A program made the translations under genes and the position numbers. A stretch of 59,953 nucleotides of DNA from Candidatus Colenecus caballi. Its GTDB lineage: Bacteria > Bacteroidota > Bacteroidia > Bacteroidales > Bacteroidaceae. Of this stretch, positions 50,572 through 59,457 are shown piece after piece. The DNA lies in contig JAGHSY010000054.1 in NCBI GenBank assembly GCA_018065615.1, positions 1 to 59,953 of the forward strand, written 5' to 3'. The first letter of the stretch is position 1; the number at the start of each line of letters is the position of its first letter. Below the pieces are notes generated by a model, which ran no database searches, was not told where the DNA came from, and saw nothing but the letters and a program-made list of their open reading frames with translations.

Positions 50572-50579
50572 TAATTTTG
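50572..50579 (+). promoter_or_regulatory. -7 element of the thrS operon
   Basis: TAATTTTG about 38 bases before the thrS ATG. No T-box or tRNA-like leader is seen in the short 5' region. Confidence 0.6.
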
Positions 50580-50616
50580 CGGACCCGAAAAATCAGGATA
50601 ATACAAACATTACAAT

Positions 50617-52569
50617 ATGATAAAGATTACTTTCCCGGACGGATCTGTACGTGAGTACGCACAGGGCGTTACCGGTTATGAAATTGCCGAAAGCATAAGC
50701 CAGCGTCTTGCACAGGACGTTCTGGCCTGCAGTGTGAACGATGAGATTACAGAGCTGAACCGTCCCATCACAGCCGATGCTACAATAAAGCTGCACAAGT
50801 GGGACGATGACGAAGCTAAGCACGCATTCTGGCACACCAGCGCACATCTGCTTGCCGAGGCCCTTCAGGAACTCTATCCCGGAATCCAGTTCGGTTTCGG
50901 TCCGGCCATTGAGAGCGGCTTCTTCTATGATGTCATGCTGCCTGACGGCGGTCAGATCCGTGAAGGTGACTTTGCTGCCATAGAGAACAAGATGCTTGAG
51001 CTGGCACGCCTGAACGAGCCTCTGGTACGTAAGGAGGTTGGCAAGGCTGACTGTCTGGCACAGTTCAAGGCCGCAGGCCAGAACTACAAGTGCGAACATA
51101 TTGAGCAGGACCTTCAGGACGGTTCAATCACAACATACACCCAGGGCAAGTTCACAGACCTCTGCAAAGGTCCCCATCTGGTAAGCACAGGCGCGATCAA
51201 GGCCGTGAAGCTTATGAGCGTTGCCGGCGCATTCTGGCGCGGCGATGCCACACGTGACCAGATGCAGCGCATCTACGGTATATCATACCCCAAGAAGAAG
51301 ATGCTGGATGATTATCTGGTAATGATAGAGGAAGCCAAGAAACGTGACCACCGCAAGATAGGCAAGGAGATGGAACTGTTCATGTTCTCAGAGCGCGTGG
51401 GCAAGGGACTGCCCATCTGGCTGCCCAAGGGAACTGACATGCGTCTGCGTCTGCAGGACCTGCTGCGCCGCATCCAGAAGAAGTACGGTTATCAGGAAGT
51501 CATTACACCTAACATCGGAGGCAAGAACCTTTATGTGACATCGGGCCATTGGGACCATTACGGCAAGGACAGCTTCCAGCCCATCCACACTCCGGAGGAA
51601 GATGAGGAATATCTGCTCAAGCCAATGAACTGCCCTCACCACTGCGAGGTGTTCGCCAACCGTCCCCGCAGCTACAGGGAACTTCCTTTCCGCTGCGCTG
51701 AATTCGGTACGGTATATCGCTACGAGCAGAGCGGCGAACTTCACGGACTTACCCGCGTGCGCTGCTTCACTCAGGACGATGCCCATATATTCTGCCGTCC
51801 GGACCAGGTAAAGGGAGAATTCATAAAGGTTATGGAAATCATCCAGACAGTGTTCTCCATTTTCAACTTCTCGGATGAGAACGTAGAAGTTCAGATTTCA
51901 CTGCGTGACAAGAATGACACAGCCAAGTACATTGGTTCCGATGAGGACTGGGCAACAGCCGAGCAGGCCATTGTTGACGCATGTGCCGAAAAGGGCATGA
52001 AGGCCAAGGTCGAATACGGTGAGGCCGCATTCTACGGACCCAAGCTTGACTTCATGGTCAAGGATGCAATAGGACGCCGCTGGCAGCTTGGTACCATTCA
52101 GGTTGACTACCAGCTTCCGCAGCGCTTCCAGTTGGAATACATTGCCGAGGACAACACCAAGAAGCGTCCGGTCATGATTCACCGTGCTCCTTTCGGATCT
52201 ATGGAACGTTTCGTGGCAGTTCTCATCGAACATACAGCCGGCAAGTTCCCGCTCTGGCTCACACCTGACCAGGTTGCAATTCTGCCTATTTCGGAAAAGG
52301 CCTGTGACTATGCCTACAGCGTGAAACAGCAGCTTGAAAAGTATAATGTCCGCGCATTTGTCGATGACCGTAATGAAAAGATTGGCCGCAAGATACGTGA
52401 CAATGAGGTCAAGCACATTCCATACATGCTTGTAGTTGGTGAAAAGGAGGCGGAAATGAATGAGGTGAATGTCCGCAAGCAGGGTGCTGAAAACCTTGGA
52501 AATATGAAAATTGACGATTTTGGCAAAAAAATTGCCGATGAAGTCGATTCTATGATAAATAAATGGTAA
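50617..52569 (+). CDS. thrS: Threonyl-tRNA synthetase
   Basis: 650 residues. TGS domain at 1-62, editing domain with [11 protein letters not shown] and YKCEHIEQD, class II catalytic core with [10 protein letters not shown] and [16 protein letters not shown], then [11 protein letters not shown] and a C-terminal anticodon-binding domain. Charges tRNA-Thr. It leads the thrS-infC-rpmI-rplT translation cluster. Confidence 0.98.
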   Translation: MIKITFPDGSVREYAQGVTGYEIAESISQRLAQDVLACSVNDEITELNRPITADATIKLHKWDDDEAKHAFWHTSAHLLAEALQELYPGIQFGFGPAIESGFFYDVMLPDGGQIREGDFAAIENKMLELARLNEPLVRKEVGKADCLAQFKAAGQNYKCEHIEQDLQDGSITTYTQGKFTDLCKGPHLVSTGAIKAVKLMSVAGAFWRGDATRDQMQRIYGISYPKKKMLDDYLVMIEEAKKRDHRKIGKEMELFMFSERVGKGLPIWLPKGTDMRLRLQDLLRRIQKKYGYQEVITPNIGGKNLYVTSGHWDHYGKDSFQPIHTPEEDEEYLLKPMNCPHHCEVFANRPRSYRELPFRCAEFGTVYRYEQSGELHGLTRVRCFTQDDAHIFCRPDQVKGEFIKVMEIIQTVFSIFNFSDENVEVQISLRDKNDTAKYIGSDEDWATAEQAIVDACAEKGMKAKVEYGEAAFYGPKLDFMVKDAIGRRWQLGTIQVDYQLPQRFQLEYIAEDNTKKRPVMIHRAPFGSMERFVAVLIEHTAGKFPLWLTPDQVAILPISEKACDYAYSVKQQLEKYNVRAFVDDRNEKIGRKIRDNEVKHIPYMLVVGEKEAEMNEVNVRKQGAENLGNMKIDDFGKKIADEVDSMINKW

Positions 52570-52574
52570 TTTTG
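52567..52574 (+). promoter_or_regulatory. -7 element of infC, overlapping the thrS stop codon
   Basis: TAATTTTG begins with the TAA stop codon of thrS (52567-52569) and precedes the infC ATG by 65 bases, suggesting an internal promoter for infC-rpmI-rplT. Confidence 0.55.
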
Positions 52575-52639
52575 CGCCCGCTTGGAATGTAATCTTGAAT
52601 AAGGTATAGAAAAAGAGAAAACAATATAACACATTCTGA

Positions 52640-53212
52640 ATGAAGAAAAACGATTTGAGTGGACAGTATCAGGTTAACGAGCAGATTCGTGCCAGAGAAG
52701 TCCGTATTGTCGGAGATGGAATAGAGCCCAAGGTGGTATCACTGCGTGAGGCACTCCAGACAGCTGATGACATGGAACTGGATCTGGTAATGATTTCACC
52801 GAATGCAGTTCCTCCGGTATGCAGAATAGTTGATTTCTCAAAGTTCCTTTACCAGCTCAAGAAAAAGCAGAAGGAAGCCAAGGCAAAGCAGGTCAAGATT
52901 GACGTCAAGGAAATCCGTTTCGGTCCCCAGACAGATGATCACGACTACAACTTCAAGCTGAAGCACGCCATCGAATTCCTGAAAGGTGGTGACAAGGTTA
53001 AGGCGTATGTCTTTTTCCGTGGCCGTTCAATCCTTTTCAAGGAGCAGGGTGAAAACCTTCTGGCACGTTTTGCCAAGGACCTTGAAGAATACGGCAAGCA
53101 GGAGCAGGCTCCCATACTTGAAGGCAAGCGTATGACAGTCTTCTTCTCACCCAAGAAAGGTGCCGTAACCAGAAAGTCCGATGCTCCCAAGCAGGAGGAA
53201 ACAGAAGAATAA
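52640..53212 (+). CDS. infC: Translation initiation factor IF-3
   Basis: 190 residues beginning with ATG, unlike the AUU start of E. coli infC. N-terminal [16 protein letters not shown], linker [20 protein letters not shown], and C-terminal [29 protein letters not shown] are diagnostic. Proofreads initiator tRNA on the 30S subunit. The acidic tail (QEETEE) is an unremarkable extension. Confidence 0.98.
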   Translation: MKKNDLSGQYQVNEQIRAREVRIVGDGIEPKVVSLREALQTADDMELDLVMISPNAVPPVCRIVDFSKFLYQLKKKQKEAKAKQVKIDVKEIRFGPQTDDHDYNFKLKHAIEFLKGGDKVKAYVFFRGRSILFKEQGENLLARFAKDLEEYGKQEQAPILEGKRMTVFFSPKKGAVTRKSDAPKQEETEE

Positions 53213-53275
53213 ACAGCCATTGCGCTCCGGCATGGTGCGTCCTGGCAAACAATAACAAACAAAACTTTAATAACA

Positions 53276-53473
53276 ATGTTGAAATCAAAGACTAATTCCG
53301 GTTCCAAAAAAAGATTCGCTCTTACCGGATCGGGCAAAATCAAGAGAAAACACGCTTATCACAGCCACATTCTGACAAAGAAGAGCAAGAAGCGTAAGAG
53401 AAACCTGGATCACTTCACTCTGCTTGACCAGGCAAACCAGAAGCAGGTTAAGGAACTGCTCTGCATGAGATAA
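53276..53473 (+). CDS. rpmI: 50S ribosomal protein bL35
   Basis: 65 basic residues: [40 protein letters not shown], and [15 protein letters not shown]. Normal length and classical position between infC and rplT. Confidence 0.97.
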   Translation: MLKSKTNSGSKKRFALTGSGKIKRKHAYHSHILTKKSKKRKRNLDHFTLLDQANQKQVKELLCMR

Positions 53474-53511
53474 CCCGAAAAGTGATCAGTCAACAAAACA
53501 TTTAACCGATT

Positions 53512-53549
53512 TGTCAGCCGTAAAGTCCTGTTAAAGATGGGCGCTGACA
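53512..53549 (+). promoter_or_regulatory. Hairpin in the rpmI-rplT intergenic leader
   Basis: TGTCAGC (53512-53518) pairs with GCTGACA (53543-53549) around a 24-base loop, 21 bases before the rplT ATG. The position suggests a structure affecting bL20 translation; bL20 is an autoregulator of this operon in other bacteria. No mimicry of 23S rRNA was established. Confidence 0.4.
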
Positions 53550-53569
53550 TTCAAAAAAAACAGAAAACT

Positions 53570-53914
53570 ATGCCGAGATCAGTAAATCACGTTGCTTCAA
53601 GAGCAAAGAGAAAGAAAATTTTAGGTCTTACCAGAGGTTACTTTGGTGCAAGAAAGAATGTCTGGACCGTTGCCAAGAACACTTGGGAAAAAGGTCTGAC
53701 CTATGCATACCGTGACCGTAAGAACAAGAAGAGAGAGTTCCGCGCTCTGTGGATTCAGCGTATCAACGCCGCTGCACGTCTTGAGGGTATGAACTACTCA
53801 CAGCTTATGGGTGCCATTCACAAGGCCGGTATTGAAATCAACCGCAAGGTCCTTGCTGACCTGGCCATGAACAACCCTGAAGCATTCAAGGCTATCGTAG
53901 CTAAGGTAAAGTAA
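53570..53914 (+). CDS. rplT: 50S ribosomal protein bL20
   Basis: 114 residues from [18 protein letters not shown] at 53570. The ATG at 53537 would add 11 residues absent from the family. Conserved [19 protein letters not shown] and [20 protein letters not shown]. Terminates at a strong hairpin 16 bases downstream. Confidence 0.98.
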   Translation: MPRSVNHVASRAKRKKILGLTRGYFGARKNVWTVAKNTWEKGLTYAYRDRKNKKREFRALWIQRINAAARLEGMNYSQLMGAIHKAGIEINRKVLADLAMNNPEAFKAIVAKVK

Positions 53915-53929
53915 ATTGTTCTTTACAAT

Positions 53930-53967
53930 AAAAAAGTGGGTGACTAGAACAGGTCACCCACTTTTTT
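53930..53967 (+). terminator. Intrinsic terminator after rplT
   Basis: A-tract, GTGGGTGAC, eight-base loop, GTCACCCAC, then six T residues. A perfect 9-bp stem extended by A-T pairs. Confidence 0.95.
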
Positions 53968-53969
53968 CG

Positions 53970-53977
53970 TATATTTG
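53970..53977 (+). promoter_or_regulatory. -7 element of the candidate Bacteroidales-1 RNA
   Basis: TATATTTG directly after the rplT terminator; transcription would start near 53984. Confidence 0.65.
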
Positions 53978-53983
53978 TATGAC

Positions 53984-54128
53984 CGCACCGGGTTAGATCG
54001 GGAGACTCATCAAACAAATCAGAATGCCGGGATTGCTTCGGTTTCCAATGGCGGGCCACGCCTCTTGCAAAAGGGGTAACCTTCGGTCGGTGGATTACAA
54101 AGGGGATCGGGCGCTCAAAACATTTTTT
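53984..54128 (+). ncRNA. Bacteroidales-1 RNA (candidate)
   Basis: The Bacteroidales-1 RNA motif is known as a structured RNA of this order, often found just downstream of the L20 gene, with a Bacteroidetes promoter at its 5' end and a terminator at its 3' end. Here a G+C-rich stretch of about 145 nt fits that position: a -7 box at 53970-53977, several internal complementary segments (for example CCAC 54057-54060 with GTGG near 54090) and a T-run at 54123-54128. The identification rests mainly on synteny and promoter; no covariance search was possible. Confidence 0.6.
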
Positions 54129-54168
54129 CTCGGAGTTCTCATCACATCACCGGTGCGGTTTTTTTTCC

Positions 54169-54199
54169 TTTGCTTTGTAATATCCTTTTATTATATTTG
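54169..54199 (+). promoter_or_regulatory. Promoter of the GH10 xylanase
   Basis: TTTG (54169-54172), 19-base spacer, TATATTTG (54192-54199). The ATG at 54237 lies about 30 bases beyond the expected start. Confidence 0.85.
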
Positions 54200-54236
54200 T
54201 AATCAGTTAAGAATCACTAACCTGTTTTCAAATCAA

Positions 54237-56687
54237 ATGAGAAAATCGCTACTCCTTCTTGCAGGCTTTCTGGCCTGTCTGCCATCATTTGCAATCAATG
54301 AATTCTATTATTGGGCCGGCAGGTTTGACAATCTGAATCTGAATGAAAGTTTTCCAGTATTGTCTGAAACCGGTGACACATTGAAAGATGCATCAGCCGT
54401 TGTTGTAGAGGATCCGTCGGATCCGTCAAACAAGGTCCTGCATGTGGTTACAGGCAGCACTCCGGGCTTTGTCCTCATGGACACCCCAGAAGGACTGACA
54501 CCTTCAAACCTGGTAAACAAGTACACCTGTGTTTCCATGAATGTCATGCGCGCAGGAACAAATGAAGCGACTGCCAGCAGCAAGTTCAAACTGTTCTTTA
54601 CTACGTTCCTTTCATATCAGTCGACAGCTGCATTCGCTCTTGAGGCCGATACATGGACTGGCAAGTGTTTTTCACCGCTGACCGCAAGAAGTTCAATGCC
54701 GAGAAAGAAGAACTTCATGTTTGGTCTGGACGTTGCAAATGCTGACTACTATATTGATGATATCTGCTTCATGTCGTCACCTGACGCTTTTGAAAAGGAA
54801 AAGGCTGCAATTGAGAAGGCCAGACAAGATTCAATCAGGGCTATTGAAAATGCCAAGCGTGATTCAATTCTCAGAGCTGAACTGGTCATACGTGATTCCA
54901 TTATGCAGGAACAGTCCGATGCATACGACAGGATGATTTCTGAAATAAACAGTAACATGGACCGCGAACTTCACTATGACTTTGAGGACTTTGAGGTGGG
55001 TACCACATTCCCGGTGTATTCCAAGTCAGGAAGCACACAGATAGCTGGAGCGACTGCAACGGTTGAACTTGACGGAAACAACAAGGTACTCCATGTGTGT
55101 ACACCTGAAGAGGGCGGATATGTCCAGCTTGACATAATTCACAGTTATTCTCCTTCAAATTTCCTGAACAAGTATGTAGAGATGTGCATTCAGATCAGAC
55201 GCAGTGCAGGAAATACCGCAACGGCTTCAACAAATTTTGAAGTTGTGTTGGGCAGCTATAATGCAGTCAATGCCAGTTTCCAGTCACAGGCAGGAAACTG
55301 GACCACCCAGACGTTCAAGTTCTCCAATTCCGGAACATCTACGCAGCTGGGCAGAAAGAAAGTCATGAAGATAGGTCTTGTTGCTGCAGGTGCTGACTAT
55401 TACATTGACAACATATACTATCCGCAAAAGGAGTATGATGCCACTTTCAGTGACCCTACCAAGACCGCACGTTACTGGGCGGACCAGATTGGCAAGAACT
55501 TTGGAACCTGTCTGAACCAGTGGACAGCAAGCAGTCAGGGACAGATAGCCGGCAAGAACTTCAACATGGTTGTCTGTGAAAATGAAATGAAGTTCGATGC
55601 AACCGAACCTCAGAGAAACCAGTTCAGCTATAATGGCGGTCAGGCTGTTGTCAATGTGGCAAAACAGTATAACATGAAGGTGCGCGGCCATACCCTGACA
55701 TGGCATGGTCAGAACCCGAACTGGGTATCGAACTTCAACGGATCCAGAAAAGACTGGGAGCAGATTCTCAAGAACCATATATATAATGTGGTGGGGCACT
55801 GGAAAGGACAGATTGCCGAATGGGATGTCGTGAACGAATGTCTTGAAGATAACAACGGCTGTCAGGAAGGCGGCGGCTATCAGACACGCTCATCTTCTGT
55901 CTGGTACAGAGGTTTTGGTGATGACTCATACATTGATTCTGCATTTGTATGGGCACATCAGGCCGATCCCGATGCAAAGCTTTACATCAATGACTACAAC
56001 ATAGGTGCATGGGACGGCGGTCCTTCATGGGAGAACGGCAAGACTCATGCCATGTACAATCTGGCCAAGAGGCTTAAGGACGCCGGTATTCCGATAGACG
56101 GTGTGGGCATGCAGACACACATCAATCTGAACAGCGTGGATCCGGCTCAGATTGAAAAGACGGTAAAGAAATTCCGTGCAATTGGTCTGAACTGCATAAT
56201 TACGGAAATGGACCTGCCCGGCGGCCAGGTTTCAGGCAGCGGTGACAATGCAAAGCTTGTCAGGGGAATATCAGAAAAGGAACTTCAGATTCAGGCAGAA
56301 AAGTATGCGGCAATTACCGATATAATGATCCGTTATGACAACTGCCCGTCCATGGTGGTGTGGGGTGTTACTGATGACAGGTCATGGCTGGACTGCAGCG
56401 AAGGTACAAAGCCGCTGCTGTTCTTTGCAGACAACACTCCTCATCCGGCATACATTGAGGTCCGCAGGACATATCAGAGATGGGCCGAGGTCATTACAGA
56501 AGTTGATGACATCTTTGCCGATGATTCCGATGATGACATGATATGGTACGATTCTGCTGAAAAGACGGTTGACGTATATAATCTGTTGGGCCAGAAAGTG
56601 GCTGCCGGCATTACTTCTGACCAGATTATGGAACTGCCTGACGGTTTCTACATCATTGGCGGAAAGAAGGTGCTGATCAGAGAATGA
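54237..56687 (+). CDS. GH10 endo-1,4-beta-xylanase with tandem N-terminal carbohydrate-binding-like domains
   Basis: 816 residues from the ATG at 54237; the frame upstream to 54024 crosses the RNA and promoter and is rejected. Signal peptide MRKSLLLLAGFLACLPSFA. Two similar beta-sandwich domains (each ending ADYYIDDICF / ADYYIDNIYY) flank a charged helical linker with repeated RDSI/KRDSIL heptads. The GH10 barrel has CENEMKFDATEPQ, HTLTWHGQNPNW, acid/base Glu534 in WDVVNE and nucleophile Glu657 in CIITEMD. The C-terminal VDVYNLLGQKVAAGI and LPDGFYIIGGKKVLI resemble a T9SS type A sorting domain, implying surface delivery. Confidence 0.93.
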   Translation: MRKSLLLLAGFLACLPSFAINEFYYWAGRFDNLNLNESFPVLSETGDTLKDASAVVVEDPSDPSNKVLHVVTGSTPGFVLMDTPEGLTPSNLVNKYTCVSMNVMRAGTNEATASSKFKLFFTTFLSYQSTAAFALEADTWTGKCFSPLTARSSMPRKKNFMFGLDVANADYYIDDICFMSSPDAFEKEKAAIEKARQDSIRAIENAKRDSILRAELVIRDSIMQEQSDAYDRMISEINSNMDRELHYDFEDFEVGTTFPVYSKSGSTQIAGATATVELDGNNKVLHVCTPEEGGYVQLDIIHSYSPSNFLNKYVEMCIQIRRSAGNTATASTNFEVVLGSYNAVNASFQSQAGNWTTQTFKFSNSGTSTQLGRKKVMKIGLVAAGADYYIDNIYYPQKEYDATFSDPTKTARYWADQIGKNFGTCLNQWTASSQGQIAGKNFNMVVCENEMKFDATEPQRNQFSYNGGQAVVNVAKQYNMKVRGHTLTWHGQNPNWVSNFNGSRKDWEQILKNHIYNVVGHWKGQIAEWDVVNECLEDNNGCQEGGGYQTRSSSVWYRGFGDDSYIDSAFVWAHQADPDAKLYINDYNIGAWDGGPSWENGKTHAMYNLAKRLKDAGIPIDGVGMQTHINLNSVDPAQIEKTVKKFRAIGLNCIITEMDLPGGQVSGSGDNAKLVRGISEKELQIQAEKYAAITDIMIRYDNCPSMVVWGVTDDRSWLDCSEGTKPLLFFADNTPHPAYIEVRRTYQRWAEVITEVDDIFADDSDDDMIWYDSAEKTVDVYNLLGQKVAAGITSDQIMELPDGFYIIGGKKVLIRE

Positions 56688-56707
56688 ATATCTGAACAAT
56701 GAACGGG

Positions 56708-56732
56708 AACGGTCGGACATGATCCGGCCGTT
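56708..56732. terminator. Bidirectional hairpin between the xylanase and mltG
   Basis: AACGGTCGG (56708-56716) pairs with CCGGCCGTT (56724-56732), 9 bp with one G-T pair, between two convergent genes. T-rich on both sides but without a long T-run. Confidence 0.65.
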
Positions 56733-56734
56733 TC

Positions 56735-57769
56735 TCATTTGCGTATGCCGGCCTTGCTGAGCGCATTCTGATAACGGCGTGCGTTGGCGTTATGCTGTGA
56801 CAGGGTGGTGGCAAAATTGTGGTAGCCGGAGAAATCCTCTTTTGCGCACATATACAGGTAGTTGTGTCTTGCGTAGTTCAATACGGCATCAATGGAACGT
56901 ATGTTGACAAAACGGATAGGTCCGGGAGGAAGTCCCTGGTGTATGTATGTGTTGTATGGCGAATCGACCTCAAGATGTTTCTTGAGCACACGTTTCGGCC
57001 TTTCCCCGCCAAGAGCGTAGATTACGGTCGGGTCTGCCTGGAGCGGGATTCTCTTTTTGAGACGGTTCATGTAGAGACCGGCAACTTTTGGAAGTTCATC
57101 GGACTTTGACGTCTCCTCTTCAATGATTGATGCAAGGGTGGTGACTTCAAGTTCGCTGAGTCCGATGGATCTGGCTTTGGCCTTGCGTTCATCTGACCAG
57201 AAACGGTCGCGTTCCTTCAGAAGACGTGCCAGCAGCGCATCGGGACTGACATTCCAGTACACTTCATACGTGTTTGGTATTATGGCGCAGAAGACTGTGG
57301 CCGGCGTGTAACCTGTGGAATCAAGCCAGATGGGGTCATTCAGACGGCTGGCCACTGACGCTGAGTCAAGCATGAGCTGAAGGGCAATGTCATGTGCAAG
57401 ACCCGCAACGGTGCGGGTGCTGCGGATGGTCAGCCTGACAGGGGTCTGTGAACCTGATACCAGCATGTCCGTAATCTGACGGGCATCAGCGCCCTTGCGT
57501 ATGGTGTAGCAGCCGCTGCGTATGCGCCGTCCGTATTCCCGGTGGTTCATCCAGCGCTCCAGCCCTTTGGTGCGCGCGTCTGGATTCCTGTCAAGAATGG
57601 TCTGTAAAACAGTCTGTTGTGAATAATCCGGAAGAATGAAAATGTTGAAGTCATCCAAGTCCGATACAGGGCAGGACAGTGAGCGGTAAATGCTGAAAGC
57701 GTAAGCCGCAGCACCTACAAGGATGGCTGATATGACGGAAAAGGTTATTTTTGTTGCTTTTGAAGACAT
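56735..57769 (-). CDS. mltG: Endolytic murein transglycosylase
   Basis: 344 residues with an N-terminal membrane anchor (ITFSVISAILVGAAAYAFSIY). YceG/MltG signatures: AIIPNTYEVYWN, TLASIIEEETSK with the catalytic Glu, QADPTVIYALG, SPYNTYIHQGLPPGPI and MCAKEDFSGYHNFA. Cleaves nascent glycan strands, setting chain termination. Monocistronic, divergent from the GH51 gene. Confidence 0.95.
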   Translation of the reverse strand: MSSKATKITFSVISAILVGAAAYAFSIYRSLSCPVSDLDDFNIFILPDYSQQTVLQTILDRNPDARTKGLERWMNHREYGRRIRSGCYTIRKGADARQITDMLVSGSQTPVRLTIRSTRTVAGLAHDIALQLMLDSASVASRLNDPIWLDSTGYTPATVFCAIIPNTYEVYWNVSPDALLARLLKERDRFWSDERKAKARSIGLSELEVTTLASIIEEETSKSDELPKVAGLYMNRLKKRIPLQADPTVIYALGGERPKRVLKKHLEVDSPYNTYIHQGLPPGPIRFVNIRSIDAVLNYARHNYLYMCAKEDFSGYHNFATTLSQHNANARRYQNALSKAGIRK

Positions 57770-57846
57770 AAGAAGTCTGATTTTTCAGCAAAGTAAGCGG
57801 TTTTTTTCTAACTTCGCATTCCAGTAACCAACAAACCTGATTATTA

Positions 57847-59415
57847 ATGAAAAAGGTACTTTTCCTGCTTTCTCTGACAGCAGCCCTGTCAGCAAGCGCA
57901 AAGAATGAAGTTAAGGTAACCGTGCACGCTGACCAGCCGGGTGCCACCATCAACAAGAATATCTACGGACAGTTCTCAGAACACCTGGGCACCTGTATTT
58001 ACGGTGGTCTGTGGGTAGGTCCTGAATCATCAATCCCCAACACTGACGGCTACCGTACAGACGTGCTGAACGCTTTAAAGGAACTTCAGGTCCCTGTAAT
58101 GCGCTGGCCGGGCGGCTGCTATGCCGATGAATATCACTGGAAAGACGGCATCGGACCCAAGGAAGACCGTCCTGTCATGGTCAACAACAACTGGGGCGGC
58201 GTTGTGGAGGACAACAGCTTTGGAACACATGAGTTCCTGAACCTGTGCGAACTTATTGGCTGTGAGCCTTACATTTCCCTGAATGTGGGCAGCGGCTCTG
58301 TCCGTGAGGCTGCAGAATGGATTGAATATATGAATGCAGCAGACGGTCCGATGGCCAAGATCCGCAAGCAGAACGGCCGTGAGGAACCCTGGCATGTCAA
58401 GTACATTGGCGTAGGCAATGAGGCCTGGGGTTGCGGAGGCAACATGCTGCCGGAGTATTATTCTGACATTTTCCGCCGCTATCAGACCTACTGCCGTGAT
58501 TTCAACGGCACCAGCCTTTTCAAGATAGCCAGCGGTGCATCGGACTACGACTATGAATGGACCGAGGTTCTTATGAAGAAGGTAGGTTCAATGATGAATG
58601 CCGTATCTCTCCATTATTATACCGTGTCAGGCTGGGTGGGCGCCAAGAAACCCGCTACAGGCTTCTCGGACGATGATTACTACTGGTGTCTGGGCAAGTG
58701 CCTTGGCATTGAACCGGTAATCCAGAAGCATCTGGCCATAATGTCAAAGTATGATCCTGAACATAAGATTCCATTGCTGGTTGACGAATGGGGTACTTGG
58801 TGGGAACCGGAGCCTGGCACACAGCTTTACCAGCAGAACACCATGCGTGACGCTCTGGTGGCTTCTCTGTCACTTGACGTGTTCCACAAGTACTGTGACC
58901 GCATTCAGATGACCAACATTGCCCAGGTAGCCAACGTGCTGCAGTCAATGATTCTGACAAAGGATGACAAGATGGTCCTGACCCCGACATACTGGCTGTA
59001 TGACATGTACAAGCCGCACATGGACGCAACATTCATCCCTGTAGATCTGGAAGGCTATCAGGTCAGGCTCACTCCGAACGAGCGCTATGCCGCCAATCCC
59101 GATGAGACCGCCACACGTCCTCTGCCTCTGTTCAGTTCAACCGCATCGAAGGACAAGAACGGCAAACTGCACATCTCAATGTCAAATGTAAAGCTTGATG
59201 AGGCTCAGACCGTTACCGTACAGCTGGACGGTTTCAAGGCAAAGAAGGTCACTGCAAATATCCTTACAAGTGACAAGGCTACAGACTACAACACGTTTGA
59301 AAATCCTGACAAGATCAGGCTTGCTGAATTCAAGGGCGCAAAGATTGACAAGAAGTCAGGTGCCATTACACTTGAAATTCCTGCAGCAAGTATTGTAACT
59401 CTTGAAGTGGAATAA
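57847..59415 (+). CDS. GH51 alpha-L-arabinofuranosidase
   Basis: 522 residues with a signal peptide ending LSASA. FSEHLGTCIYGGLWVG and MRWPGGCYADEYHWKDGIGP are the family hallmark; acid/base Glu192 is in GVGNEAWGCGG and nucleophile Glu314 in LVDEWGTWWE. The C-terminal beta-sandwich ends at LEVE. Removes arabinose side chains from arabinoxylan, complementing the GH10 and CE15 enzymes nearby. A degenerate -7 TAACTTCG lies about 35 bases before the ATG. Confidence 0.96.
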   Translation: MKKVLFLLSLTAALSASAKNEVKVTVHADQPGATINKNIYGQFSEHLGTCIYGGLWVGPESSIPNTDGYRTDVLNALKELQVPVMRWPGGCYADEYHWKDGIGPKEDRPVMVNNNWGGVVEDNSFGTHEFLNLCELIGCEPYISLNVGSGSVREAAEWIEYMNAADGPMAKIRKQNGREEPWHVKYIGVGNEAWGCGGNMLPEYYSDIFRRYQTYCRDFNGTSLFKIASGASDYDYEWTEVLMKKVGSMMNAVSLHYYTVSGWVGAKKPATGFSDDDYYWCLGKCLGIEPVIQKHLAIMSKYDPEHKIPLLVDEWGTWWEPEPGTQLYQQNTMRDALVASLSLDVFHKYCDRIQMTNIAQVANVLQSMILTKDDKMVLTPTYWLYDMYKPHMDATFIPVDLEGYQVRLTPNERYAANPDETATRPLPLFSSTASKDKNGKLHISMSNVKLDEAQTVTVQLDGFKAKKVTANILTSDKATDYNTFENPDKIRLAEFKGAKIDKKSGAITLEIPAASIVTLEVE

Positions 59416-59437
59416 CTTTCAATTCGCGCAAATTATG

Positions 59438-59445
59438 TATATTTG
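59438..59445 (+). promoter_or_regulatory. -7 element of tRNA-Gly
   Basis: TATATTTG ends 12 bases before the tRNA-Gly 5' end. Confidence 0.6.
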
Positions 59446-59457
59446 CGCGGATTTTCT

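Noticed and set aside
50558-50617. T-box or other riboswitch before thrS
   Set aside because: Only about 38 bases lie between the -7 box and the start codon, too short for a known leader, and no complementary arms were found.
54024-54236. 71-residue N-terminal extension of the GH10 xylanase
   Set aside because: It covers the candidate ncRNA and the xylanase promoter; the signal peptide starts at 54237.
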